Assembly (NCBI RefSeq): GCF_002305875.1 | Contig: NZ_CP022098.1 | Coordinates: 9,858,001 to 9,922,000 of the forward strand | Reading direction: 5' to 3' | Length of the DNA: 64,000 nucleotides | Origin: Cystobacter fuscus | GTDB lineage: Bacteria > Myxococcota > Myxococcia > Myxococcales > Myxococcaceae | Part shown: piece after piece, positions 56,260 to 64,000 of the stretch | How positions within the stretch are numbered: position 1 is the first letter of the stretch | Layout of the letters: each line of letters opens with the position of its first letter | Position numbers and translations under genes: made by a program | The notes under the pieces: generated by a model | The model's input: only the letters and a program-made list of their open reading frames with translations | What the model was told of the DNA's origin: nothing | The model's database searches: none

Positions 56260-57338
56260 GCTCTCCTCGCCGTGTCCTCGGAGGATGAGGAGGTGCCTCG
56301 CGCACAGGCCAGATACCGCTCGAAAGCCTCGCCCTGAGGCGTCAGTGCCAACTCCATGCTCTCGGCCAGGCGGTGCAACTGCCCCGCGATCCACCGCCGC
56401 GAGCGCTCGAACTCGGCGCTGGCGGGGATCGCGATACCCTCGGACGCCCACAAGCCGCGCAGTTCCTCGGCGCGGAGTGGGAAGTCGGCGAATTCGGGAT
56501 GCTGCAACGCCCGCTGGAGCACGCCCAGGCCCGTCTCGAAGTTCCAGGTGGCCGCCGCATCTCCGGAGAAGCGCTTGTCAATCATCGAGTACATCGTGAT
56601 GCGCATCGCCCCGGAAATGAGCTCGCGCGACCTGGGCGTGGCGCGCCGGAAGAGGCCGAGCCCCAGCTCGAGCGACGTGGTGAGGTGCCGGGCCTCGTCC
56701 TCCGCGTGGCCCGCGACGATCTGCAGCGCCAGCGGCGAGGCGACCTTCTCGTCGAGGCCGGCCGTCATGAAGCCCTCGAGCTGCTTGAGCGCCAGGTTGA
56801 GGATGTAGCGCATCAGCAGATACATGGCGCCAAAGCCGTTGGCGCACAGCTTCCCCCGGTACCGCTCGAGCATGGCCGGGACGGCCTTGAGATGGGGGAA
56901 GAAGTCTCCGCCAATGACATCCCCTCGTCCGAGGAGCGCCTGGCATACGTTGCGGAAGGTGATGATGTGGTCGAACTCCTCCGCCGTCTCGTGGAAGAGG
57001 ACCATGTAATTGTCCGAGTACAGGGGGAAGACCGCCGCGGACGCCTCCATGTTGTAGCGCAGCGCCACCGACTCCGAGGTGGCGATTTCCGAGTACGCCC
57101 GCGCGAAGTAGTACGCGGTCAACACGGAGAGCTGCTCGGGCCGGAGCTTGGAGAGATGGGGGCACTCGCGCAACGGCAGGAGCAGGAAGTCCGGGTTGCA
57201 GTACAGCTTGCTCTTGTCGATGCCCTCCTGCTTCATCGCCAGACCGAACCCCTTGAGTTCGATGGGCGTGCGATGGGCGTGCTCGAAAAGCTTGATCTGC
57301 CTCCTCAACAACTTGTCTACCGGGTCGACCTGATCCAC
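56256..57338 (-). CDS. AurF-like di-iron oxygenase
   Basis: Protein of 360 residues. The ligand pattern fits the AurF/CmlI N-oxygenase family: Glu84 or Glu89, Glu121-x-x-His124 (EEFDH), Glu188, and H-x3-E-x2-H as His211, Glu215 and His218 (HAEDEARH); the extra His211 is a mark of that family. Members N-oxygenate arylamines or aminoacyl groups on carrier proteins, but some oxidise other groups. The start is GTG, after AAAGGA; the longer open frame upstream overlaps the thioesterase gene. It is 19 bases after that gene and coupled to the ferredoxin. Substrate unknown: a carrier-bound acyl or amine is an inference from its neighbours. Confidence 0.8.
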   Translation of the reverse strand: MDQVDPVDKLLRRQIKLFEHAHRTPIELKGFGLAMKQEGIDKSKLYCNPDFLLLPLRECPHLSKLRPEQLSVLTAYYFARAYSEIATSESVALRYNMEASAAVFPLYSDNYMVLFHETAEEFDHIITFRNVCQALLGRGDVIGGDFFPHLKAVPAMLERYRGKLCANGFGAMYLLMRYILNLALKQLEGFMTAGLDEKVASPLALQIVAGHAEDEARHLTTSLELGLGLFRRATPRSRELISGAMRITMYSMIDKRFSGDAAATWNFETGLGVLQRALQHPEFADFPLRAEELRGLWASEGIAIPASAEFERSRRWIAGQLHRLAESMELALTPQGEAFERYLACARGTSSSSEDTARRA

Positions 57339-57357
57339 GAGGACGGATCCTTTCTCT

Positions 57358-57867
57358 TCACGAACACGGGGGGGGACCGCCCAAGAGGCCGAGGATCTGC
57401 TCCTCCTGCCACCGGGGGCATGTCTCGAGGTAGCTCCAGACCGACTCCAACCGGCTCTGGATCTCGTCTGGCAAACGCGTCCGGAGCGTCCCATTCTGGG
57501 GCATGATGAGCTGCCGCGTCCGCCCGCGGAGGACCTCCAGGCCGTCATGCACCTTCACGATGCGGTAGGCGAACTGGATGAAGGGGGTGCGCAGCGGTTG
57601 GCGCAGCAGGGAAATCTGGGTGACGAGCTCCTCATCCTCGTGCGCCGGCTTCTTGTACTCGATCCACAGATCCACCATGGGGACCGCCAGGTTGAACTCC
57701 AGCAGCTCCGACACGCTCAGCCGGGTACGGCGCGCCAGGTCGGCCCTCGCCGCCTCGAAGTAGGCGAGCGCGTGGCCATGCCAGAGATACCCGTACCGGT
57801 CCACCTCACCGAAGCGGACGCGGCCGGGTGTCTCGTGATAGCCGAGCACCTGCACCGGCTTGCTCAT
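57358..57867 (-). CDS. hotdog-fold acyl thioesterase (4HBT type)
   Basis: Protein of 169 residues. RVRFGEVDRYGYLWHGHALAYF is the start of the 4-hydroxybenzoyl-CoA-thioesterase-like hotdog (Asp about 23 and the long helix with Glu/Ala-Arg). It overlaps the binding-protein gene before it (ATGA). Inference: releases the finished acyl chain from the carrier protein of the same operon. Confidence 0.87.
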   Translation of the reverse strand: MSKPVQVLGYHETPGRVRFGEVDRYGYLWHGHALAYFEAARADLARRTRLSVSELLEFNLAVPMVDLWIEYKKPAHEDEELVTQISLLRQPLRTPFIQFAYRIVKVHDGLEVLRGRTRQLIMPQNGTLRTRLPDEIQSRLESVWSYLETCPRWQEEQILGLLGGPPPCS

Positions 57868-58883
57868 GAAGCGACCTCGTCGAAGCGAGCCCGCACCTCG
57901 GGCGGCACCGTGAGGCCGAGTTCGCGGCAGCCCGGGAGGTTGAGGGTGAGCTTCTGCCCCGGATCATTCTCGAACGGCACCTCGCTCACGGGCTTGCCGT
58001 CGCGCAGGATGGACAGGCACATCCGGCCCACCAGGCGTCCCACGGCCTCGAAGTCGCTGGAGAAGTCCGCCACGCCCGCCTGCTTGATGATGGCCGCGTT
58101 GTTGACCCAGAAGAGCGGGACGCGCCGGGCGCGGGAGTACGCGAGGAGCGCCTCCACCGCCTTGCCACTGAGCACCGTGTCGTTGAAGCCGATCAGGGCA
58201 CTGCGCTCCGCGTTCATCGTGTCCAGCCCGGCCTGCAATTCCTCGAGCGTGGCGTACGGACCCTCGTGGAAGCTCACCCCCAGCCGCTCCGCCAGGAAGG
58301 CCACGCTCCGGTAGCCGACGTGGCTGGAGGGAGGAGTGATCCAGAATCCCTCCTTCTTGGCCCGGGAGAGCGCGTAGTTCCTCTTCACGTTGGGGAACGC
58401 GAACTCGGAACTCAGGTTGAGCGGGAAGTAGACCCGCTCCAGCTCCGGCACCACGCCCTTGAGCAGAGAGAAGTTCTCATAGCTCCAGATGAGCGGCAGG
58501 TTGAGCCGCACCCCGGTGATGTTCGGATGGTCGAGCAGCTCCATCCCGTTGTTCTCCGGATGGGCCCCGAAATACACCACGGGGATGTCCCGGTTCACCT
58601 CCGCGACGCGCACCACCGAGTCCGTGCCCGGAATGATGAGAAGGCGAACGCCTTCCTCCCGGTAGCGGGAGAGCAGTTGGATGAGCTCTTCACGGGTGGG
58701 GGGAATCCGCTGGAACTGGAGATCGAAGTCGCGCAGACCCGATTTCAACCGGGTGATGGCCGAGACGAACCCCACCACCCAGCGGTTCTGCCGGCCCATG
58801 GTGGAGTAGGGGGCGCTGTCCTCCTTCTCATAGATATACGAGCTGACGACACGGACGCGGTAGGGCAAGGAACTCGCCGTCAC
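57864..58883 (-). CDS. periplasmic-binding-fold protein without a visible signal peptide
   Basis: Protein of 339 residues resembling the ABC-type substrate-binding family PF04392 (TrpX-like): two Rossmann-like halves with RLLIIPGTDSVV, VVYFGAHPENNG, ERSALIGFND and VPLFWVNNAAIIKQAG. Such proteins are normally exported, but the start MTASSLPYRVRVVSSY shows no signal peptide, lipobox or membrane helix. It overlaps the ACP gene (ATGA) and the thioesterase gene (ATGA), so it belongs to the operon. A cytoplasmic sensor or scaffold role is an inference; a missed start upstream is unlikely because the ACP gene fills that space. Confidence 0.75.
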   Translation of the reverse strand: MTASSLPYRVRVVSSYIYEKEDSAPYSTMGRQNRWVVGFVSAITRLKSGLRDFDLQFQRIPPTREELIQLLSRYREEGVRLLIIPGTDSVVRVAEVNRDIPVVYFGAHPENNGMELLDHPNITGVRLNLPLIWSYENFSLLKGVVPELERVYFPLNLSSEFAFPNVKRNYALSRAKKEGFWITPPSSHVGYRSVAFLAERLGVSFHEGPYATLEELQAGLDTMNAERSALIGFNDTVLSGKAVEALLAYSRARRVPLFWVNNAAIIKQAGVADFSSDFEAVGRLVGRMCLSILRDGKPVSEVPFENDPGQKLTLNLPGCRELGLTVPPEVRARFDEVAS

Positions 58884-59152
58884 GCGGCCCTCCGCTCTTC
58901 GATGAAGGAAATGAGCGAGGCCAGCTTGAAGGCGCTGTTGCCCTGTTTGGTGCGCTCCTGCTCCAGCCAGTTGTCGAAGCGCACGGAGTCGCCGAAGGCG
59001 TCCTCGAGCCGGACGCCCACCTCGATGAGCTTGAGCGAGTCGAGCCCCAGCTCGGGCAGAGCCGTCTCCTCGGTGAGGTCCAGGTTCTTCAGTTGGGGCT
59101 CTACCTCGGAAAGGCAGCGGTGGATGAGGGCACGGATTTCCGGACGGCTCAT
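58880..59152 (-). CDS. acyl carrier protein
   Basis: Protein of 90 residues with the carrier motif LGLDSLKLIE (Ser about 39) and acidic helices. The start ATG has GGAG 9 bases upstream; a GTG 12 bases earlier is unlikely. It lies 39 bases after the acyl-AMP ligase gene and overlaps the next gene. The ligase is its probable loader. Confidence 0.92.
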   Translation of the reverse strand: MSRPEIRALIHRCLSEVEPQLKNLDLTEETALPELGLDSLKLIEVGVRLEDAFGDSVRFDNWLEQERTKQGNSAFKLASLISFIEERRAA

Positions 59153-59191
59153 GGTGTCATGCACTCCGACGGGCTCTAGGTGGTGGCTGGG

Positions 59192-60976
59192 TTATTTGAA
59201 GAGGACAGCCTTCAGATAGCTGGTCTGGCTGATGACGACCTGCTTGAGGGTGTCGGTCACGCTCGTCTCTCGCGCGCTCCGCCGGTCATGCAACTCGCCG
59301 CTCTCGTACAGCGCACGCGTCTTGGTGCGCTGCAACTTGCCGCTGGACGTCTTGGGGAGCTGCCCGGGCTGGAGCACCACCACTTCGTGGAGCGCGATGC
59401 CCAGCGCGGTCTGTACCGTCCGGATGACCGCCAGGGGGTCGAACGAGGCCGGGTCGGCGATCTCCACCGCCAGGACGATCCGCTCCGCTCCCTCGCCCGT
59501 GCCAGAGGCCTCGTGCGTGCCGAAGGCGATGAGGTTGCCCTTGCGCACGCCCGGCACCGTGGTGGCCACGTGCTCGATGTCCTGCGGGAAGTAGTTGCGG
59601 CCGTTGAGGATGATCATCTCCTTGAGCCGGCCGCAGACGTGGAGGTCACCGTCGAGGACGAAGCCGAGATCGCCCGTGCGCAGATACTTGCCGGCGAACA
59701 CCTGGGCCGTCGCCTCCGGGTCACCCCAATACTCCTTCATGACGCTGGGGCCGGCGATGCGGATCTCCCCGATGTGCCCATCGGGGAGGGGGAACGCGCT
59801 GGTCTCGTCCGCCACGTCGAAGATGGCCAGCTCGTGGCCAGGGAAGGGCTTGCCACACGCGACGATGTCCAACGCACTCTCCGGCTGACCGGACGGGAGG
59901 GCGATGCGCTCCTCGCTCATGCGGGCATGGTCCACGGGCGTCGAGAGCAGCCCCGCGCCTGGCTTTCCCAGCGCGATGGCCAGCGAGGACTCGGCCATGC
60001 CATACATGGGCATCAGGGCCGCGGCGCGAAAGCCCTGGGGTGCGAAGGCCGTGGCGAAGCGCCGCAGGACCTCCGGGCGGATGGGCTCGCCGCCACACCC
60101 GGCGATGCGCCAGGCGGAGAGATCCAACCCTTGCCGTTGCGCCTCCGGGATGCGCTTGACGGCCAGGGCGAAGGCGAAGTTGGGCGCACAGGAGATGGTC
60201 GCGCGGTATTTGCTGAGAGACTCCAGCCACGTCACCGGCCGCTGCAGGAAGGTCAGCGGTGGGATGAACGTAACGGGCCGTTGGTAGAAGAGCGGGGCCA
60301 GCAAGAAACCAATGAGCCCCATGTCATGGAACAGGGGAAGCCAGGAGACTCCCACGTCCTCGGGCGTCACCCGAAAGCCCTCCTCCATGATGCAGCGGAT
60401 ATTGGCCGCCAGGTTCCGGTGGGTGACGACGACCCCCTTGGGGCTGGAGGTGGAGCCGCTGGTGAACTGGAGGAAGGCCACGTCGTCCAGCTTCACCTGC
60501 CGGGGTTGCAGGGGTGCGGCGGCGTCCGCGAGCGCTTCGGTGGAGATGACGTTGCGCACGCTCTCGCACTGGCTCTGCACCGTGCCGAGCAGGAGCTTGA
60601 TCTTCGCGTTCGTCACCACCGCCGCCGCGCCGCTCCGCCTGACGATGTGCCGCACGTTCTCGAGATAGCCGTCCAACTGGCCAAGACCGTGCATCGGGTA
60701 GATGGGTACGGGGATGATTCCCGCGCGGATGGCTCCCAGGAACGTGAGGACGAACTCGTCATTCTCCGGGAGGATGATGGCAATCCGTTCACCCTGCTTC
60801 AGACCCATCGCCTGCAGCGCGCCAGCACGAGCCGCAGTCTGCCCGGCCAGATCCGGGAACGTGATGAGCCGGGTCTGCTCCGTGTTGCCGTTCCGGCTCA
60901 AGAACGAGAAGCCAATGCGCCCATCGGCGCCCGTCAATCGCTCCACCGCCTCCGCGACAGTCACTTCCTTGGCCAT
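59192..60976 (-). CDS. fatty-acyl-AMP ligase (FAAL-like), first gene of module 2
   Basis: Protein of 594 residues. Motifs FTSGSTSSPKG, WLPLFHDMGLIGFLL (FAAL type), YGMAESSLA, KYLRTGDLGF and the catalytic-lysine region KTSSGKLQRTK. The chosen start is the ATG of MAKEVT, preceded by CGGGGG, which gives the usual family length. The open frame continues about 56 codons further upstream (to 61144) with a hydrophobic stretch, but that would be unusual. It activates a fatty acid and should load the following ACP. Confidence 0.92.
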   Translation of the reverse strand: MAKEVTVAEAVERLTGADGRIGFSFLSRNGNTEQTRLITFPDLAGQTAARAGALQAMGLKQGERIAIILPENDEFVLTFLGAIRAGIIPVPIYPMHGLGQLDGYLENVRHIVRRSGAAAVVTNAKIKLLLGTVQSQCESVRNVISTEALADAAAPLQPRQVKLDDVAFLQFTSGSTSSPKGVVVTHRNLAANIRCIMEEGFRVTPEDVGVSWLPLFHDMGLIGFLLAPLFYQRPVTFIPPLTFLQRPVTWLESLSKYRATISCAPNFAFALAVKRIPEAQRQGLDLSAWRIAGCGGEPIRPEVLRRFATAFAPQGFRAAALMPMYGMAESSLAIALGKPGAGLLSTPVDHARMSEERIALPSGQPESALDIVACGKPFPGHELAIFDVADETSAFPLPDGHIGEIRIAGPSVMKEYWGDPEATAQVFAGKYLRTGDLGFVLDGDLHVCGRLKEMIILNGRNYFPQDIEHVATTVPGVRKGNLIAFGTHEASGTGEGAERIVLAVEIADPASFDPLAVIRTVQTALGIALHEVVVLQPGQLPKTSSGKLQRTKTRALYESGELHDRRSARETSVTDTLKQVVISQTSYLKAVLFK

Positions 60977-61363
60977 CCAGAATGCCCCCGACAACGCGAA
61001 CGACAGCCCGAGCATGAAACTGCAATCAAAGAGGTGTACGCGAGGCTTCGGCGAACCAGATGCCGGGAATGAAAGCTCGTCAACGAGCCCCACCAACCCC
61101 ATGACAACCAGGAGACAACTAGCACCAAACTCCCAGTGAAGCAACGCAGTCCCCTGTCTTCCGAGTTGGAAGCCTTTTTCTGTTAATCACTGAACCAGGA
61201 ATGAAATGGTTCCCCTTGGGGCCTATGCATCCACCCCGCATGAGCCCTTCGACTCCCCCTCCTTCCACATCCGCTGGTACGCACGCCACTTCGAGCGCGT
61301 CACTCCGTTTCGCAGTGGCGTGAGCGGCGCATCCGTGAGCCGGTGAGCCGCCCCCCCCCTCCT
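60977..61363. other. intergenic region upstream of the module 2 operon
   Basis: 387 bases between the ELWxxDGT gene stop and the ligase start. It should hold the promoter of module 2. It includes an inverted repeat (GAACCA at 61192-61197, TGGTTC at 61207-61212) beside CCCCTTGGGG. A TTGACG lies near 61080 on the minus strand, without a good -10 partner. No gene is convincing, except a possible N-terminal extension of the ligase. Confidence 0.5.
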
Positions 61364-64000
61364 CTACGGACTGGGATGGATGTGGAGGAGGAAGGGACCA
61401 CACTCCGTATCGTAACCATCGACGGTGATGAGCACGGTCTGCCCGGCCGACAAACGCACTCCCACGGACGACTGGAGCGTCCCCTCCGCGTCGTCGTTGC
61501 ACCCGAGCGACGTACCAGCGGCCGGGTCCGACACCTCGAGGCTCGTGTCGTAGCCGGACCCCTCCGTGGTGAAGGTGAAGACACCCGCCGAAGGAGCCGT
61601 CCAGGCGAACGTGGAGTCCGGAGCCAGGGCGTTATAGGTGCAGCTGGGAGTGACCTGGCTCTGCCCGGTGCACGTGGAGCCCTGGAACACGGCGGTACCG
61701 ATGGCGGACCCCAGGTCCCTGGGGATGCCGAGGAAGCGTGGCTCGCGGCCATGGGCCTTGTCTCCGGCCATGAAGAAGAGCCGATCCCCCAGGCGGGCGA
61801 ACGAATGGGGTTCGGAGGAGTCGGGGCCGGGCACGAGGTCCAGCATCCGGAACGTGCCCGCCACCGTCCCATCGGTCCGCCACAGTTCCGCGCCACCGGC
61901 CATGTCCACACCGGTGAAGAGCGCCAGTCCCTGATCTTCCAACCCGAAGATGTCGACAAGGGAGTCCGCATTCCTGGGGCGCAGGCCTCCCGGCGGACCC
62001 GGAAGCAGATCCACGAGCAGGTGCGTCCCGGCCTGCGTACCGTCGGTCCTCCAGAGCTCCCAGCCATGGGTGTCCTCGTAGGCCACGAACACCAGTCCCG
62101 AGCCCACGGGCGTGAGCGAATGCGGCGCGGAGTTCCTCGGACCGGGATGGATGTCCGCGAGCATGTATGTCCCGGCCGCCGTGCCATCACTGCGCCACAG
62201 CTCGTAGCCGTGAACGTCATCGTCCGCGGTGAAGTACAACTCGCCCCGCGAGGGCACCGGATGGGACATCTCCAGGGAGGAGAACCCATCCTTGACGAGG
62301 ACCGTGCCGGTCTCCGTGCCGTCACTCTTCCAGAGCTGCGTCGCGCCATATCCATCGCGAGCGGCGAAGAACAAGGTGCCGTTCACCCCCGTGAACAGGT
62401 CGAGCGAGGCGTACCTGTCAGCGAAGGGAACCTTGACCAGGCTCGTCCCCTCCGGGGTGCCATCGCTCTTCCACAATCCCGAATCGTGGAGGCTGTCATC
62501 CGCCTCGAAGTAGAGAAGGCCGTCCATCACCGTGAGCCCGTCGACGTCACCCGAGGAATCCTCCAGGCCCATGGACTTGATGGGAACGGTGCCGACCTCG
62601 CTTCCGTCGCTGCGCCAGAGGGACCAGCCGTTGACGTCGTCATACGCACTGAAGAACAGCGTGCCGTTCAGCACGGTGAGGTCCTCCAGGGAAGAGGAGT
62701 CAGGACCCGCGCGGAGGTCCTTGACCAGGACCGTCCCGACGGCGGTGCCATCGCTCTTCCACAGCTCGAGGCCATGCACCCCGTCATCCGCCGTGAAGAA
62801 GAGCGTCCCACCCACGTGCGCCGCCGCGGGCTTGTGCAACCACGTATCCGTCTCCGGTGCCACTCGCGGCAGGGTCCTGAGATGGACCGTACCGGCCGCC
62901 GTCCCATCGCTCTTCCAGAGTGCCTCGCCAGGGCTGCCATCCGAGGCGACGAAGAAGACCGACCCCCCCACGACCCCGAGGGGGTGGTAGCGGGACTGGG
63001 AGCTCCGGGTGCCTGCCCAGAGGCCCGCCAGTTCCCGGGTCCCCTTCACGGTCCCGTTCGTCCTCCACGTGAGCTCCGGGATGTCGTTCAGCGGGACTCC
63101 TGGCGCGTCCTCCGGCACGGAGAACAACAGCGCGCTGCCCACCGGGGTGAGGTCGTGGGACTTCTCGTCCCAGGGGCTCGTCTCCTCGGCCCACGTCTTG
63201 AGGGCAAGGGTCCCGGCAGTGGTGCCGTCGCTGCGCCACAGCCCGCGCGTCCCCACCGTGGTCGAGGCCGTGAAGTAGAGGCCACCGTTCCAGGCGAGAA
63301 GTTCCTGGGGCGCCGAGCCATCAACGCCCGGGACCAGATCCTTCACCTGGCGCGTGCCCGCCGCCGTGCCATCGCTCGTCCACAACTCACGCCCGCCCAG
63401 GGCATCGGCGCCAACGAAATAGAGCGCGTTGCCGAGCGCGGTGAGCGAGCCTGGCGCGTCATCGAAACCGCGGAGCAGGACCGGCGCGGCGCCATTGCTC
63501 TTCCAGAGCGACGTGGAACTCGTGAGGAAGAGGGTGCCGTTGACGGCTTCCAGGTCGGAGATCCTGGAAGTCTGGGTGGACACGAGGACGGTCCCCGCTG
63601 GCGTCCCGTCGCTCCGCCACAGGGCCTTGTCCACGGTGAAGAAGAGTGAACTGCCCACCTGGGTGAGGAGGTGACTGGGCAGATAGGAGTTGGCATTCAC
63701 GGAGATCGTCTTGAGGAGCACGGCGCCCGCGGCCCCGTCCCTCTTCCACAGCTCCAGGTTGTTCGCGGCATCCCGCCCGGTGAAGAACAAGGTGGTGCCC
63801 GTGGAGAGCAGTTCGAAAGAGCAGGCGCAGTCCTGGGAAGCCAGTTGCTGGAGGAGCACGGTGCCCGCCTCGGTGCCATCGCTCTTCCAGAGCTGCCGCG
63901 AAGAGCCCCCGTAGACGAAGAACACCGTTCCACCCACCTGTGCCATGGCACTGATCCGCGCCAGGTCACTGGCCTTGAACAGGCGCTTCACCAGGACGGT
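61364..64000 (-). CDS. ELWxxDGT-repeat surface protein, 5' part outside window
   Basis: At least 878 residues; the frame is open through the right edge and the real start lies outside. It is built from about 15 units of 45-50 residues around LWKSDGT-x-x-GTVLV, a beta-propeller-like repeat of secreted myxobacterial and planctomycete proteins. The last about 110 residues form a pre-peptidase C-terminal-type (PPC) domain (SGYDTSLEVSD, CNDDAEG, VDGYDTECGPFLL). Probably secreted or on the surface; no enzyme motif is visible. The internal ATG at 63991 is not a likely start because a repeat unit continues upstream of it. Confidence 0.85.
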   Translation of the reverse strand, partial: TVLVKRLFKASDLARISAMAQVGGTVFFVYGGSSRQLWKSDGTEAGTVLLQQLASQDCACSFELLSTGTTLFFTGRDAANNLELWKRDGAAGAVLLKTISVNANSYLPSHLLTQVGSSLFFTVDKALWRSDGTPAGTVLVSTQTSRISDLEAVNGTLFLTSSTSLWKSNGAAPVLLRGFDDAPGSLTALGNALYFVGADALGGRELWTSDGTAAGTRQVKDLVPGVDGSAPQELLAWNGGLYFTASTTVGTRGLWRSDGTTAGTLALKTWAEETSPWDEKSHDLTPVGSALLFSVPEDAPGVPLNDIPELTWRTNGTVKGTRELAGLWAGTRSSQSRYHPLGVVGGSVFFVASDGSPGEALWKSDGTAAGTVHLRTLPRVAPETDTWLHKPAAAHVGGTLFFTADDGVHGLELWKSDGTAVGTVLVKDLRAGPDSSSLEDLTVLNGTLFFSAYDDVNGWSLWRSDGSEVGTVPIKSMGLEDSSGDVDGLTVMDGLLYFEADDSLHDSGLWKSDGTPEGTSLVKVPFADRYASLDLFTGVNGTLFFAARDGYGATQLWKSDGTETGTVLVKDGFSSLEMSHPVPSRGELYFTADDDVHGYELWRSDGTAAGTYMLADIHPGPRNSAPHSLTPVGSGLVFVAYEDTHGWELWRTDGTQAGTHLLVDLLPGPPGGLRPRNADSLVDIFGLEDQGLALFTGVDMAGGAELWRTDGTVAGTFRMLDLVPGPDSSEPHSFARLGDRLFFMAGDKAHGREPRFLGIPRDLGSAIGTAVFQGSTCTGQSQVTPSCTYNALAPDSTFAWTAPSAGVFTFTTEGSGYDTSLEVSDPAAGTSLGCNDDAEGTLQSSVGVRLSAGQTVLITVDGYDTECGPFLLHIHPSP

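Overview
The window is high-GC DNA, almost certainly from a myxobacterium of the Cystobacter/Archangium type. The evidence is a giant PKS-NRPS line with a fatty-acyl-AMP ligase start and a built-in aminotransferase, many lipoproteins, an ELWxxDGT-repeat protein, an MoxR/Bat operon, and strong G/C third-position bias. No rRNA, tRNA, CRISPR array, insertion sequence or phage gene was recognised.

Left third (1-26314, all minus strand): a lipopeptide gene cluster. It runs from an upstream block of DUF697 protein, small membrane protein, SyrD/PvdE-type ABC exporter, Band-7 protein, solute-binding-like protein, JmjC-type cupin hydroxylase and S12 serine-hydrolase lipoprotein, ended by a clear terminator. 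Next come the megasynthase (AMP ligase-ACP-KS-AT-ACP-aminotransferase-C-A-PCP-C), a TauD-type oxygenase and a second NRPS that leaves the window at its left edge. The logic is that of iturin/mycosubtilin: an activated fatty acid is extended once with malonyl, the keto group is converted to a beta-amine, and the beta-amino acyl chain enters an NRPS. Pocket residues suggest Gly, then Asn, then an aromatic-like residue. From memory this matches the cystomanamide family of Cystobacter fuscus (3-amino-9-methyldecanoate, beta-hydroxy amino acids). That identification is an inference.

Middle (26321-43773): a weak small ORF, a DUF504 protein, glycyl-tRNA synthetase, two plus-strand lipoproteins, an eight-gene minus-strand moxR-DUF58-bat operon with overlapping genes, an alpha/beta hydrolase, a DUF4240 protein, and a secreted lipoprotein that joins an M23 peptidase, a GH25-type muramidase and 13 peptidoglycan-binding-like repeats.

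Right third (43872-61000): two separate carrier-protein-based lipid modules. Module 1 (43872-54402, genes on both strands, GTC/CGC-rich codon style unlike the rest) has an AMP-ligase-ACP-acyltransferase fusion, two alpha/beta hydrolases, an AMP ligase with its own ACP, a soluble acyl-ACP desaturase with all its metal ligands, an acyl-CoA oxidase-like flavoprotein and an AttH-like lipocalin. Module 2 (54531-60976, one tightly overlapping minus-strand operon) has an AMP ligase, ACP, signal-less periplasmic-binding-fold protein, hotdog thioesterase, AurF-like di-iron oxygenase, [2Fe-2S] ferredoxin and cation/proton antiporter. I do not know a described pathway with either gene set. Module 2 is the best candidate here for an uncharacterised system. 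The right edge holds the C-terminal part of an ELWxxDGT-repeat surface protein.
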